Shown here piece by piece: positions 35,485 through 45,895 of a stretch of DNA of 64,000 nt (position 1 is the first letter of the stretch; every line of letters starts with the position of its first letter). The notes beneath the pieces were generated by a model that worked only from the letters and a program-made list of their open reading frames with translations, did no database searches and was not told the origin of the DNA. Where the stretch lies: assembly GCA_947244595.1 (NCBI GenBank), contig CAMXKT010000001.1, positions 31,914-95,913 on the forward strand, in the 5' to 3' direction. The position numbers were made by a program, and so were the translations under genes. This DNA is from an uncultured Oscillibacter sp. GTDB taxonomy: Bacteria; Bacillota; Clostridia; Oscillospirales; Oscillospiraceae.

Positions 35485-37464
35485 ATGACCATGGCTACTA
35501 TCAACGATACATATGAATTGAAATCAATGATCGGCCAAGGCGGTATGTCCACCGTCTACCTCGCCGAGCACATCCGCCTCCACACCCGTTGGGCGGTGAA
35601 GGAGGTCCGCAAAAACCAGGCAATCCGTTTTGACTTTCTAGCAGAGTCCAACATTCTGAAACGTCTACAGCACCCGATGCTCCCTCGTATCGTGGACATT
35701 TTCGATACAGCGGAGACGGTCTATATAGTGGAGGATTTCGTAGAGGGTATTACCCTAGGCGATCTGCTCCGACAGCAGAAAAAGGTGGACGAGGCCCAGG
35801 GCCTCCAGTGGTTTCAGGACCTGTGCGGCGTCCTGAGCTACCTCCACAATCAGCAGCCGAACCCTATCATATACCGGGACCTGAAGCCATCCAACATCAT
35901 GCTTCAGCCCGATGGCACGCTGAAACTCATCGACTTCGGCATTGCGCGGGAATACAAGGAGGACTCCAACGCCGATACCACCTACGTCGGCACCAGGGGT
36001 TATGCCGCCCCGGAGCAGTTCGGTAAGGCCCAGACCGACGCCCGAACGGACATCTATGCCCTGGGCGTCACCATATACCACCTGCTGACCGGAAAAAGTC
36101 CCTACGAGCCGCCTTATCAGTTCGTCCCCGCTCGGCAGCTGGCCCCGAAGCTTTCCCGCGGGACTGAGTACATACTGAGTAAGTGCATTCAGTCGGAACC
36201 GGCTAACCGCTATCAGTCTGTCGACTCCCTTCTGGACAACCTGGAACACATCTATCGTTTTGACCTCGCCTGGAAGCGATATCAGAACGCCAAACGGCTC
36301 CGGGTCGTTATCATTGCGGCGATGCTGGCGGTGTCCATCGGCCTGATCATGGGCGGACAAGCCTTGATAGGACAGGAGAAAGAGGCTTCCTATGCCGCTT
36401 TGCTGGAACAGGCCGGCGGGCTTTATACTTCCAACTTTGAAAGCGCCTTGGTCTGTCTTGAGGAGGCACGAAGCTTGTTCCCGAAGCGGATTGAAACAGA
36501 CCGGCAGCAGACCTACGCGCTCTATCTCAACGGTCAGTGGCAGTCGTGCGTTGACTATGGCGCCGATGTGCTGAAGCGCCATGGTCCTGATACCCAAACC
36601 CGGCTCTTTATGGCCTCGGCTCAGTTTGAGCTGGGCGACTATACTCAGGCGGCGGAGGGCTTTGCCCAAGGAGGGGAGCTTTCTGCCGACAACCTACGGG
36701 ACTATGCCGTCTGTCTGGGCCGCTTGGGTCAGGTGGAACAAGCGGAGGCTATCCTGGAGCAGCTGATCGGTCAGGGCGCTAACCCGGATGTAACTCAGTA
36801 TGTCCAAGGCGAAGTCTACTACGCCCAGAAGAAATACCTGGAGGCGGAGGATGCCTTTTTAAAGGCGTTGGAGCAAGCGGAGACCTTGGCCCTCTCTCGG
36901 AGGTGCTACGTCTCTCTGGAGGATCTGTACCGGGACTGCGCCGCTCTGGTACGAACCGATGCGTCCCCCATTGCCTACCCCGCCACCAAGTCCGCAGAGC
37001 TGCTGTCCTCTGCTGTGGTCCAGGAGGGTTTACGCTATGACAGTGTGCTGTGGGAGGCCCTGGCGCTGGCCTATTTCGAGGCCTATCATACAGATCCCAG
37101 CGTCCCGGCGGACTATCTCAGCAAGGCGGCCAACTGCTTTAACCGGGTCATAGAACTGGGCGTAGTAAAGGAATATTACGCCAATCTCTACACCATTTAC
37201 TATGAGATGAAGGACTACGGACGGGCGGAGCAAACCCTTATGGACTACGAGGCCGCCTTTCCTGAGGATTACATGCCCCATGCACTGCGAGGCATGATGC
37301 TGATCACCGTAGAAAATGAGAAACCCCAGAGTGCACGGAACTACGAACTGGCTCAGGCGGAGTATGAGACAGCGGAAGAGATGCTCCGGAGCTCTGATGA
37401 CACCACCTATTATCAGCAGCTTGAAAGTCTGATCGAAAATTTGCGGAAAAATGGCTGGCTGTAA
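35485..37464 (+). CDS. Transmembrane Ser/Thr protein kinase with C-terminal TPRs
   Basis: 659 residues from the ATG at 35485 (AGAGGT upstream). Residues 1 to about 265 are a PknB/Hanks-type kinase: glycine loop IGQGGMSTVY, lysine in WAVKEV, catalytic loop IYRDLKPSN (about 128-136; Tyr replaces the usual His of HRD), DFG in LIDFGIAREY (about 150) and APE in GYAAPEQFG. One membrane helix follows (about 272-295), then a long TPR-like helical region to the C-terminus, presumably outside. The active-site residues are intact apart from the H-to-Y change, which is common in bacterial kinases. It likely phosphorylates Thr residues read by the FHA domains of the EssC-like and VWA-FHA proteins. Confidence 0.9.
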   Translation: MTMATINDTYELKSMIGQGGMSTVYLAEHIRLHTRWAVKEVRKNQAIRFDFLAESNILKRLQHPMLPRIVDIFDTAETVYIVEDFVEGITLGDLLRQQKKVDEAQGLQWFQDLCGVLSYLHNQQPNPIIYRDLKPSNIMLQPDGTLKLIDFGIAREYKEDSNADTTYVGTRGYAAPEQFGKAQTDARTDIYALGVTIYHLLTGKSPYEPPYQFVPARQLAPKLSRGTEYILSKCIQSEPANRYQSVDSLLDNLEHIYRFDLAWKRYQNAKRLRVVIIAAMLAVSIGLIMGGQALIGQEKEASYAALLEQAGGLYTSNFESALVCLEEARSLFPKRIETDRQQTYALYLNGQWQSCVDYGADVLKRHGPDTQTRLFMASAQFELGDYTQAAEGFAQGGELSADNLRDYAVCLGRLGQVEQAEAILEQLIGQGANPDVTQYVQGEVYYAQKKYLEAEDAFLKALEQAETLALSRRCYVSLEDLYRDCAALVRTDASPIAYPATKSAELLSSAVVQEGLRYDSVLWEALALAYFEAYHTDPSVPADYLSKAANCFNRVIELGVVKEYYANLYTIYYEMKDYGRAEQTLMDYEAAFPEDYMPHALRGMMLITVENEKPQSARNYELAQAEYETAEEMLRSSDDTTYYQQLESLIENLRKNGWL

Positions 37465-37585
37465 TGGCATTTTGATGCGCATGGATCTGTGAGGCAGGTA
37501 GCGCCGATGTTCACTTTCTCCTGTCAGCGGATGAGGTACGGCACAAAGCGATCGTAAAAATCATTTCATTAAAAGGAGTTCTTCT

Positions 37586-38017
37586 ATGACAATCGGACAA
37601 CTTGTTTTCTACGGCGGATTGGCCCTACTGGGACTGACGATCATTGTCGCTATCGTTTTTCTGGTAAAAAAGCTTGCATACCAGCCCGAAAACCCCATTT
37701 ATGAGAGAACCGCGGCAGGCCGCACCCAGCCTCTCCGCAACGGTTATCCTGCGGAGAAGGAGTCCATTCGCCACGGCGGCTCCAAACGAACGGAGCCTAT
37801 GCAGACCGCGGCATTCGATAACGAAACAGGCACAGCGGCCCGAGAGACGGAGGCATTTGTCGATGAGACCGACGTGCTCTCTCAGGAACTCGATACCCAC
37901 GATGGCAAAACTGCCGCGCTCTTCCGGAAAGCAGACACTCGGCCGGGCGGTTCGAATCTATTAGGACGGCGGCGGAGACGTGTGAGCCTACTGAAATTTT
38001 GGAAACAACATATTTAA
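37586..38017 (+). CDS. 143-residue membrane protein with a Thr/Glu-rich cytosolic tail
   Basis: Preceded by AAAAGGAG. One N-terminal membrane helix (about residues 5-28) is followed by a polar tail rich in Thr, Glu and Asp (KRTEPMQTAAFDNETGTAAR, RETEAFVDETDVLSQELDTH) and a basic C-terminus (LGRRRRRVSLLKFWKQ). No family recognised. Thr flanked by acidic residues is the usual target of PknB-type kinases and of FHA binding, so the tail may be a phospho-switch for this locus. That role is inferred from motif style and position only. Confidence 0.65.
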   Translation: MTIGQLVFYGGLALLGLTIIVAIVFLVKKLAYQPENPIYERTAAGRTQPLRNGYPAEKESIRHGGSKRTEPMQTAAFDNETGTAARETEAFVDETDVLSQELDTHDGKTAALFRKADTRPGGSNLLGRRRRRVSLLKFWKQHI

Positions 38018-38032
38018 AATAAGAGGCAACGG

Positions 38033-38650
38033 ATGAAACGGGCGTTTTTATTGATTTTATGGGCAATCCTTCTGGTGGGGATGTGTGCCTGCGGAGCGTA
38101 CGAAAGTACCCCCAGCTGGCAGGAGCAGTATGATTTGGGTATCCGATATTTATCTGAGGGAAATTATGAGGAGGCTATTATTGCCTTCACGGCCGCTATT
38201 GAGATTGATCCAAAACAATCCTCTACCTATGTGGGACGGGGCGACGCTTGCATTGGTTCCGGCGAGACGGAGAAACATCTGACGACGGCCCAAGCGGACT
38301 ATGAGAGGGCAATTGAACTGGATGCAACCGATGTATCCGCATGGCTTGGCCTTGCGGATGTATATATCCGACTGAGAGACTATGTAGGAGCGGAAGACGT
38401 GCTGAGACAAGCACCTGAAAAAACTGAAAGTAATCAACGCATTGCAGATAAGTTAGCGGAATTCTCTTCTGAAAGGATAACCGATGCTCAAGGAAAAGAT
38501 AGGATAACAATTTGGCGGTTGCCGGATGGCTCGATAGACTCATATTGTATTACAAATTACGACACCGGGAATCGCAGAACCGGTGAGGTATATTGTCAAG
38601 CTGACGGAACTATAGAGAACTATAATGTTATTACCTATATGTGCATGTAA
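38033..38650 (+). CDS. TPR lipoprotein 4 of the tandem family (short form)
   Basis: 205 residues. Lipobox VGMCAC, the constant TPR block (WQEQYDLGIRYLSEGNYEEA ... KQSSTYVGRGDA), a second TPR and a short C-terminal region ending in WRLPDGSIDSYCITNYDTGN, which resembles the RHS-like ends of lipoprotein 2. It is shorter than its paralogues, so its C-terminus may have been lost. The end overlaps the next paralogous fragment. Confidence 0.78.
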   Translation: MKRAFLLILWAILLVGMCACGAYESTPSWQEQYDLGIRYLSEGNYEEAIIAFTAAIEIDPKQSSTYVGRGDACIGSGETEKHLTTAQADYERAIELDATDVSAWLGLADVYIRLRDYVGAEDVLRQAPEKTESNQRIADKLAEFSSERITDAQGKDRITIWRLPDGSIDSYCITNYDTGNRRTGEVYCQADGTIENYNVITYMCM

Positions 38651-38852
38651 CTGCAACTCTGAGGTAATCTCTTGGCAGAAGCAGTATAATCTGGGTATCC
38701 GATGCTTACCTGAGGGAAATTACGCAGAGGCTATCATTGCTTTCACAGCCGCTATTGAGATTGATCCAAAGCAAGCCCCCGCCTACGCGGGGCAGGGCGA
38801 TGCCTTTCCTCTTCCACGAGGATACTCTCATTTTCCGCTTCCACGAACTTAG
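38625..38852 (+). pseudogene. TPR lipoprotein 5, truncated stub
   Basis: 75 codons carrying a degraded lipoprotein start and the constant TPR block (WQKQYNLGIRCLPEGNYAEA ... KQAPAYAGQGDAF) that then runs into unrelated sequence. It overlaps the end of lipoprotein 4 by 26 bases in another frame. The break point near 38810 adjoins the integrase scrap, so it was probably cut by the same rearrangement. Confidence 0.65.
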
Positions 38853-38903
38853 GCTCACTTTCGCAACCCTGGCGCTGCAAAACGGGGTGGACATTACTTG
38901 AGC
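38830..38903 (+). pseudogene. Scrap of a tyrosine recombinase (integrase) catalytic box
   Basis: In one frame the sequence reads FRFHELRLTFATLALQNGVD followed by a stop. This is the H-x-L-R-H-T box of phage and ICE integrases, with the second His replaced by Leu. Only about 25 codons remain. It lies beside a partial tRNA and marks the edge of a lost or degraded integrated element. Confidence 0.65.
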
Positions 38904-38955
38904 CAAAGCGCTGACCCAATTTTTTGACCGGATTATTTCAACGCAAAGACAAGGA

Positions 38956-38989
38956 AAAGGTTCTGAAATCCTAAGATTTCAGAACCTTT
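38956..38989. terminator. Strong hairpin next to the tRNA remnant
   Basis: AAAGGTTCTGAAATC and GATTTCAGAACCTTT form a perfect 15-base-pair stem with loop CTAA. On the minus strand it follows the tRNA remnant and ends in CCTTTTCC, as expected for a tRNA-gene terminator carried along at an attachment site. Confidence 0.7.
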
Positions 38990-38996
38990 GTGCTTG

Positions 38997-39038
38997 TGGA
39001 GGTGGGATTTGAACCTGCGACCTCCGGGTTATGAAGCA
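38997..39038 (-). other. 3' half of initiator tRNA-fMet, probable attachment-site remnant
   Basis: On the minus strand a 30-base stretch running from the CAT anticodon (39031-39033) through the variable loop and T loop matches the 3' half of bacterial tRNA-fMet (includes CATAACCCGGAGGTCGCAGG then TTCAAATCC). The 5' half and a correct acceptor stem are missing, so it is not a working tRNA gene. Integrases commonly target such 3' halves. The rest of 38904-39309 holds no gene. Confidence 0.6.
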
Positions 39039-39309
39039 GCTGAGGAACGTTTCAGGGGGGAGTCCTCCGTCTCACCAATCGCGGGATTCTCACCGTTTTG
39101 AGATTTACCGCAACTATTGAGACAAACTAAGCAGCAGTCTCACAGGATAAGCATTAGTAATTCTGAAATTTCCCCGGATTTTCTTCGGGTTGAGTGGAAA
39201 ACAGATACTCAGAAAGGCAGGGAGCCGACTACTCTTTTTTGAAAACAAGCTTTTATGAAACCGAGAAGATACAAGATTCCAGGAGAGGCTTTCCGATATT
39301 TCCCAGTAT

Positions 39310-41144
<1,835 letters not shown>

Positions 41145-41153
41145 CTCATTCCT

Positions 41154-41984
41154 TTAAATCAAACCCAACTGCGCAAACGCGCGGTACAAGCCGTCCTCGT
41201 CCACCGGGGGGCAGACCAGATCGGCGGCCTCTTTCAGAGCCGCGCTGCCGTTGCCCATGCAGACCGAATACCCCGCCGTCTGGAGCATCTCCAGGTCGTT
41301 CATGCTGTCGCCGAACGCGATGGTGTCCTCTACGGCCATCCCCAGGTATTCACTCAGCCGGAGCACGGCCGTTCCCTTGTTGAAGGCCTTGTTGATCAGT
41401 TCCCCGTTGACGATGCCGCAGGCGTCCGTGTCCTGTATGCAGAAATTAAACTCATCTTCCAACGCCCGCATGGGCGCTTCCAGGAGCTCCTGCCCGGGGC
41501 TCATGAAGGTCAGGCCATAGATCGGTTCTCCGCCGTACTCCGCCATAGGCCGGATATCCAGCTCGCTTTCGATCTGCACCCGCCAGCGCAGCAGCTCACT
41601 GTTGGCCCTGGACTGGGCGTTTGCCGCCAGGAATTCCTTGAAGCCCTCGTCCGTATAGCTGTAGTTTCTGCTTCCAATGGTGCGGTAGACGCCGCTTTCC
41701 CGAAAAACCGTCAGCACCCGTTCCTGCTGTTCCGGCGTCATGGGGCAGTCGTAGACCATCTGATCGCCGTACTCAATGCAGCCCCCGGAACAGCTGATCA
41801 CTCCGTCAAAATCATATTTCAGCAGCGGAGACAGCATCCCGTAATTTCGTCCGGAACACAGAACCGCCTTATGGCCGTTTGCCTGGGCGCGGCGAACCGC
41901 CTCCAGCGCCGAGTCCGGAGGGACGTTTTTCCCGGGTTCCGTCAGGGTGCCGTCGATATCCAAGAAAATCAATTTCTTTTCCAT
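41154..41984 (-). CDS. HAD superfamily (Cof-type, subclass IIB) sugar phosphatase
   Basis: 276 residues from the ATG at 41984 (GAAGGAGG upstream); the longer frame to 42149 crosses the promoter. Motif I is FLDIDGTLT (about residues 7-15), motif II is LCSGRN, the motif III lysine lies in the NKAFNKGTAV region (KGTAVLRL) and motif IV is IAFGDSMNDLEML. This is the Cof/IIB pattern of sugar-phosphate phosphatases. In the sucrose locus it may remove phosphate from a sugar phosphate; unlike its neighbours it is intact. Confidence 0.9.
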   Translation of the reverse strand: MEKKLIFLDIDGTLTEPGKNVPPDSALEAVRRAQANGHKAVLCSGRNYGMLSPLLKYDFDGVISCSGGCIEYGDQMVYDCPMTPEQQERVLTVFRESGVYRTIGSRNYSYTDEGFKEFLAANAQSRANSELLRWRVQIESELDIRPMAEYGGEPIYGLTFMSPGQELLEAPMRALEDEFNFCIQDTDACGIVNGELINKAFNKGTAVLRLSEYLGMAVEDTIAFGDSMNDLEMLQTAGYSVCMGNGSAALKEAADLVCPPVDEDGLYRAFAQLGLI

Positions 41985-42039
41985 AATAACCTCCTTCTCT
42001 ATATTTGGCCTTATAATGTTCTCGCGTTCATTTTTGATT

Positions 42040-42067
42040 ATTATATATAGCAGGTCAGCGTTGTCAA
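42040..42067 (-). promoter_or_regulatory. Promoter of the HAD / amylosucrase operon
   Basis: On the minus strand TTGACA (42062-42067) and TATAAT (42040-42045) are 16 bases apart. Confidence 0.65.
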
Positions 42068-42151
42068 TGGAAACACTTGATTTTTTTCGGATTCTCGGTT
42101 GATTCATCCATTTATACAGTTTATAGCCCTGTTTTTTGACACATCTCACGA

Positions 42152-42180
42152 TTGACAGGGGCCAGGCGGTGTGATAGTTT
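42152..42180 (+). promoter_or_regulatory. Promoter of the PTS / LacI operon
   Basis: TTGACA (42152-42157) and TAGTTT (42175-42180) with a 17-base spacer, 83 bases before the PTS start. Confidence 0.5.
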
Positions 42181-42262
42181 TTATTTATGAAATGAGCGCG
42201 CGCACATAAGCGGAAACCAAAGCGGTCCCAGGGATATTCTTGTTTGTTATGAGGAGGAAGCT

Positions 42263-44178
42263 ATGAACTACGACTATGCGAAGATAGCGCGGGAGGTCAT
42301 TGCGGCGGTGGGCGGACCCGAAAACATCCGTTCCGCCGCCCACTGTGCCACGCGCCTGCGTCTGATCGTGGCCGACCGGGCCAAAGCGGACGACGAGAAA
42401 GTGGGAGAGATCGATGCGGTAAAGGGCACCTTCTTCACCGCCGGTCAGTATCAAATCATCTTCGGCACCGGGCACGTCAACCGGGTCTATGAGCAGATCA
42501 CCCAGCTGGGCATCGCCGAGACCACCGCCAGCGAGGCCAAGGAAGCCAAGATGGAGGGCAAAAACCGGGTTCAGAAGGCCATCCGCACTTTCGGCGACGT
42601 GTTCGTCCCGGTCATCCCCGCCCTGGTGGCAACCGGTCTCTTCCTGGGCCTAAAGGGCGCGCTGCTGAACAACAACTTCCTGGCCCTGTTCGGCATGACC
42701 AACGCCGACATCCCTCAGACCTTCCAGGTGCTGGTGGACGTGCTCTCCGGCACCACCTTCGCTTTCCTGCCTGCCATCGTCTGCTGGTCCACCTTCCGGG
42801 TCTTCGGCGGCTCCCCGGTGCTGGGACTGATTCTGGGCCTCATGCTGGTCAACGGCTCCCTGCCCAACGCCTACTCGGTGGCCGACCCCAGCAGCGGCGT
42901 GACGCCTTTGATGCTCTTCGGGTTCATATACCCATCGTGGGCTATCAGGGCAGCATCCTGCCCGCTTTCGTGGCCGGCGTCCTGGGCAGCAAGCTGGAGA
43001 AGAAGCTGCGGAAAACCGTGCCCGCCGTCTTCGACTTTATGATTACGCCCTTCCTGGTTCTGCTCATCATGCTGGTGCTCTCTCTGCTGGTCATCGGGCC
43101 CCTGCTGCACGCCCTGGAGAACGTCCTGCTGGTGATTGTGGAGAGCGCCTTGGCGCTGCCCCTGGGCCTGGGCGGCCTGGTGGTGGGCTTCTTCTGGTCC
43201 ATCATCACCCTGACCGGCGTGCACCATATCTTCAACATGCTGGAAATCAGCCTGCTGTCCAGCACCGGGTTCAACCCCTTTAACGCCATTTTGTGCATGT
43301 GTGGCTTTTCCTCCGCCGGCGTGTGCCTGGCCATCTCCCTGAAAGCGAAGAAGAAGGAAATCCGCGCCATCGGCCCCAGCGCCACCGCCTCCGCCCTGCT
43401 GGGCATCGGCGAGCCCGCCCTGTTCGGCGTCATCCTGCGCTATGGCCTGAAACCCTTCCTGCTCAGCTGCTCCATCAACGGCGTGGCCGGTATGATCGCC
43501 ATGCTGCTGGGGATGAAGGGAACCGGAAATGGAATCACCACCATCCCCGGCATGCTGCTGTACATTTATTCTCCCACCCAAATCCTGATGTATATCGTGC
43601 TGGCGGCCGCCGTCTTTGCCACCGCTTTCAGCCTGACCTGGATGTTTGCCGTACCCCCGGAGGCGATGGAGGCGGACGCCCCCAAGGCCGCCAAGAAGGT
43701 GGGGCCCGCCCCTGCTCCCGCTCCCTTCCCGGAGGAGCTGGGCTCCGTGGCAAAGGGCGTCTTTGTTCCCATGGAGGAGCTTCCCGACCCAACCTTCGCC
43801 TAGGGCGTGCTGGGGACCTGCTGCGGCGTCACCCCCGAAGAGGGCAAGGTCTACGCCCCCATGGATGGGACCATCAGCCAGCTGGCCGAGACCTGCCATG
43901 CCGTGGGCATTGAGGCCGAGGGCGTGGAACTGCTGATCCATGTGGGCGTGGACACCGTGGAGATGAAGGGCGACGGCTTTCAAAGCCACGTCAAGGAGGG
44001 GCAGGCCGTGAAAAAGGGCGACCTCCTCCTGACGGTAGACCTGGAAAAGGTCAAAGCCGCCGGACATCCCTCCACCATCGTGGTTGTGGTCACAAATTCC
44101 GACGACCTCGCTTCCGTGGAGGCGGCCGCCTCCGGAGCGGTCCGGCCCGGCGACCCGCTGATGCGCTTGAAAGCTTGA
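42263..44178 (+). pseudogene. PTS sucrose-type EIIBCA, broken by a frameshift and a stop
   Basis: The gene reads as one EIIBCA permease of about 638 codons. EIIB has the phospho-Cys motif AAHCATRLRL; EIIC has multiple membrane segments including PVIPALVATGLFLGLKG and GYQGSILPAFVAG; EIIA has its His in ELLIHVGVDTVEMKGDGF. After LMLFGF a 2-base duplication (ATATA for ATA at 42926-42930) shifts the frame; the correct sequence would be FGFIPIVGYQG. A TAG at 43801-43803 then interrupts PTFA-x-GVLG between EIIC and EIIA. An intact enzyme would import and phosphorylate sucrose. Both lesions make it non-functional as read. Confidence 0.85.
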
Positions 44179-44302
44179 TACCTCCCGTTCTTCACTCCTT
44201 CCTATAAGCATGAGCAAGCGGCCCATCTCTGACGGAGACGGGCCGCTGCTCTTGACGGGAAACGGCGGATAGGATAAAATAACACAAAAAGGAGGGATTG
44301 CG

Positions 44303-45310
44303 ATGGCCAGTATGCAGGATATTGCGGATAGGGCGGGGGTTTCCCGGGTCACGGTCTCCCGTGTGCTGTCCAACCACCCTTCTGTAAAAGCGGAGACCCG
44401 GAAAAAGGTGCTCTACTGGGTCAAGGCCCTGGACTACGAGCCGAATCTGATCGCTCAGAGCTTGGCGGGGAACCGGACGAATATTATTGGGCTGCTGGTG
44501 CCGGAAATCGCCTACCCATTTTTCAGCGAGATCATTGAGGCGATTGAAAATCAGGCTTTTTATGAGGGCTACAGCACCATCATCTGCAATACTCGCCGTA
44601 GTCTGGAAAAGGAAAAAAATATTCTGGCGGAGCTGCGCCAGCGGAAAGTAGACGGCATCATTGCGGTGCCGGTCTCTCCGGAGAAGAGCCTGCCCGCCTT
44701 CCAGCGTCTGCAGGTCCCGGCGGTGATGATCACTAAGCGTATGGAGGGGTTCAGCTGCGTGTATATCTCCCATTACGCCGGGGGACAGCAGATGGCCAAG
44801 CACTTTTTGAACGTGGGCTTCCAGAAAATCGGTTATATTGGTCCCACCAGGGACACCACCTCGGCCTTGAAATACGCCGGGTTCCAAAATTTCCTGGCGG
44901 CAAACCGGGTGGAGCTGGTGGACGTGATCGACTGTCCCGCGCCGGAGAATATGAATGCCAGCCTGGTCTGTAAGCTGGTAAAGGAATATGCCGCGGGTCC
45001 GGGGCTGCGCTGCGAAGCGTATCTGGCCAACGATGACATTACGGCTTGCGAGGCGATTGCCGCTTTCCGTGAGCTGGGCTATTCGGTTCCTCAGGATATT
45101 GCCATCGCCGGTTTTGATAATTCCCTGCTGGCAAAGGAGATCAGTCCGAAGCTGACCGCCCTGGCCCAGCCCTTGGAGGAGATCGGCCGGAAGGCGGTTG
45201 AAGTGCTGCTGAATCAGCTGAACGACCATGCGGAACCGCAGATGTACGAATTGGAATCCCGGGTGATTGTAAGGGAGTCTACCATTCAGTTTGTGCCGGC
45301 CTCAAAATAA
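44303..45310 (+). CDS. LacI family regulator of the sucrose locus
   Basis: 335 residues, ATG after AAAAGGAGGG. The helix-turn-helix (MQDIADRAGVSRVTVSRVLS) and the effector domain (IIGLLVPEIAYPFFSEII, KVDGIIAVPVS, IAIAGFDNSLLAKE) are complete. It resembles ScrR/SacR-type regulators and lies downstream of the PTS gene, so it likely controlled the divergent sucrose operons. It is intact although both main structural genes are broken. Confidence 0.9.
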   Translation: MASMQDIADRAGVSRVTVSRVLSNHPSVKAETRKKVLYWVKALDYEPNLIAQSLAGNRTNIIGLLVPEIAYPFFSEIIEAIENQAFYEGYSTIICNTRRSLEKEKNILAELRQRKVDGIIAVPVSPEKSLPAFQRLQVPAVMITKRMEGFSCVYISHYAGGQQMAKHFLNVGFQKIGYIGPTRDTTSALKYAGFQNFLAANRVELVDVIDCPAPENMNASLVCKLVKEYAAGPGLRCEAYLANDDITACEAIAAFRELGYSVPQDIAIAGFDNSLLAKEISPKLTALAQPLEEIGRKAVEVLLNQLNDHAEPQMYELESRVIVRESTIQFVPASK

Positions 45311-45423
45311 ACGGAGGCCTTGGAAAGACGTTGGTGACAATCTTGCTGCAAAGACGTTTAAAGCGGCGTATCAAGAGCGGGCGGGCCCGGCAGCTTAACG
45401 TTTCATAGTGATCGGAGCAGTCG

Positions 45424-45875
45424 GTTTGTTTCAAAACACTGACTGCCTCCTTTCGGGACTATGCCGCCGAGGCGTCTCTCTTGTTATGGTTAGAATCCTA
45501 TGCCAAGCCGACTTTACGGCCTTTGACATTCACAAACTATGAGATGACCATTGAAAGACATTTCAACACCAGGCTCGGCAAAGTCAAACTAAAAAATGTA
45601 TCTACGCGAATAATCCAAGACTTCTTAACCGGCGGCCTGCGGAGAGGAGAATTGCTGGGGCTCCAATGGCAGGATGTAGATTTGGAAAACAGAATCAAAA
45701 AAATCAGGCATACAATCTCCCGCCTCAGGAAATTTGATCTCACCAGTTCAGCGTATCAGTACATCTCCAACTGGACACCTGTGAAGCGGAGGCCCTGCAA
45801 AAGGCAACCGACGTCATTAGGGTCTCCGAAATATTAGGACACGCAACGAGTTCCTTCATTACAACGCTCATTTAA
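45424..45875 (+). pseudogene. Tyrosine integrase remnant with internal deletions
   Basis: Pieces of a phage/ICE integrase appear in order: a core-binding domain (ASFRDYAAEASLLLWLESYA, PLTFTNYEMTIERHFNTRLG), then directly the catalytic Arg box (LRRGELLGLQWQDVD), which implies loss of about 100 residues in between, then a frameshifted final box (VSEILGHATSSFITTLI) ending at TAA 45873-45875. The start is missing. It marks the edge of a decayed mobile element continuing to the right. The preceding 45311-45423 holds no gene. Confidence 0.75.
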
Positions 45876-45895
45876 TTTATCGCTATGCGGAACAG

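Noticed and set aside
32305-38852. CRISPR-like or satellite repeats, suggested by the recurring 180-base blocks
   Set aside because: The blocks are protein-coding starts of paralogous lipoproteins with kilobase spacing, not short regularly spaced repeats. No CRISPR array was seen in the window.
38997-39090. A complete tRNA-Met gene
   Set aside because: Only the anticodon-to-T-loop part matches; the D arm, 5' acceptor strand and correct 3' acceptor strand are missing.
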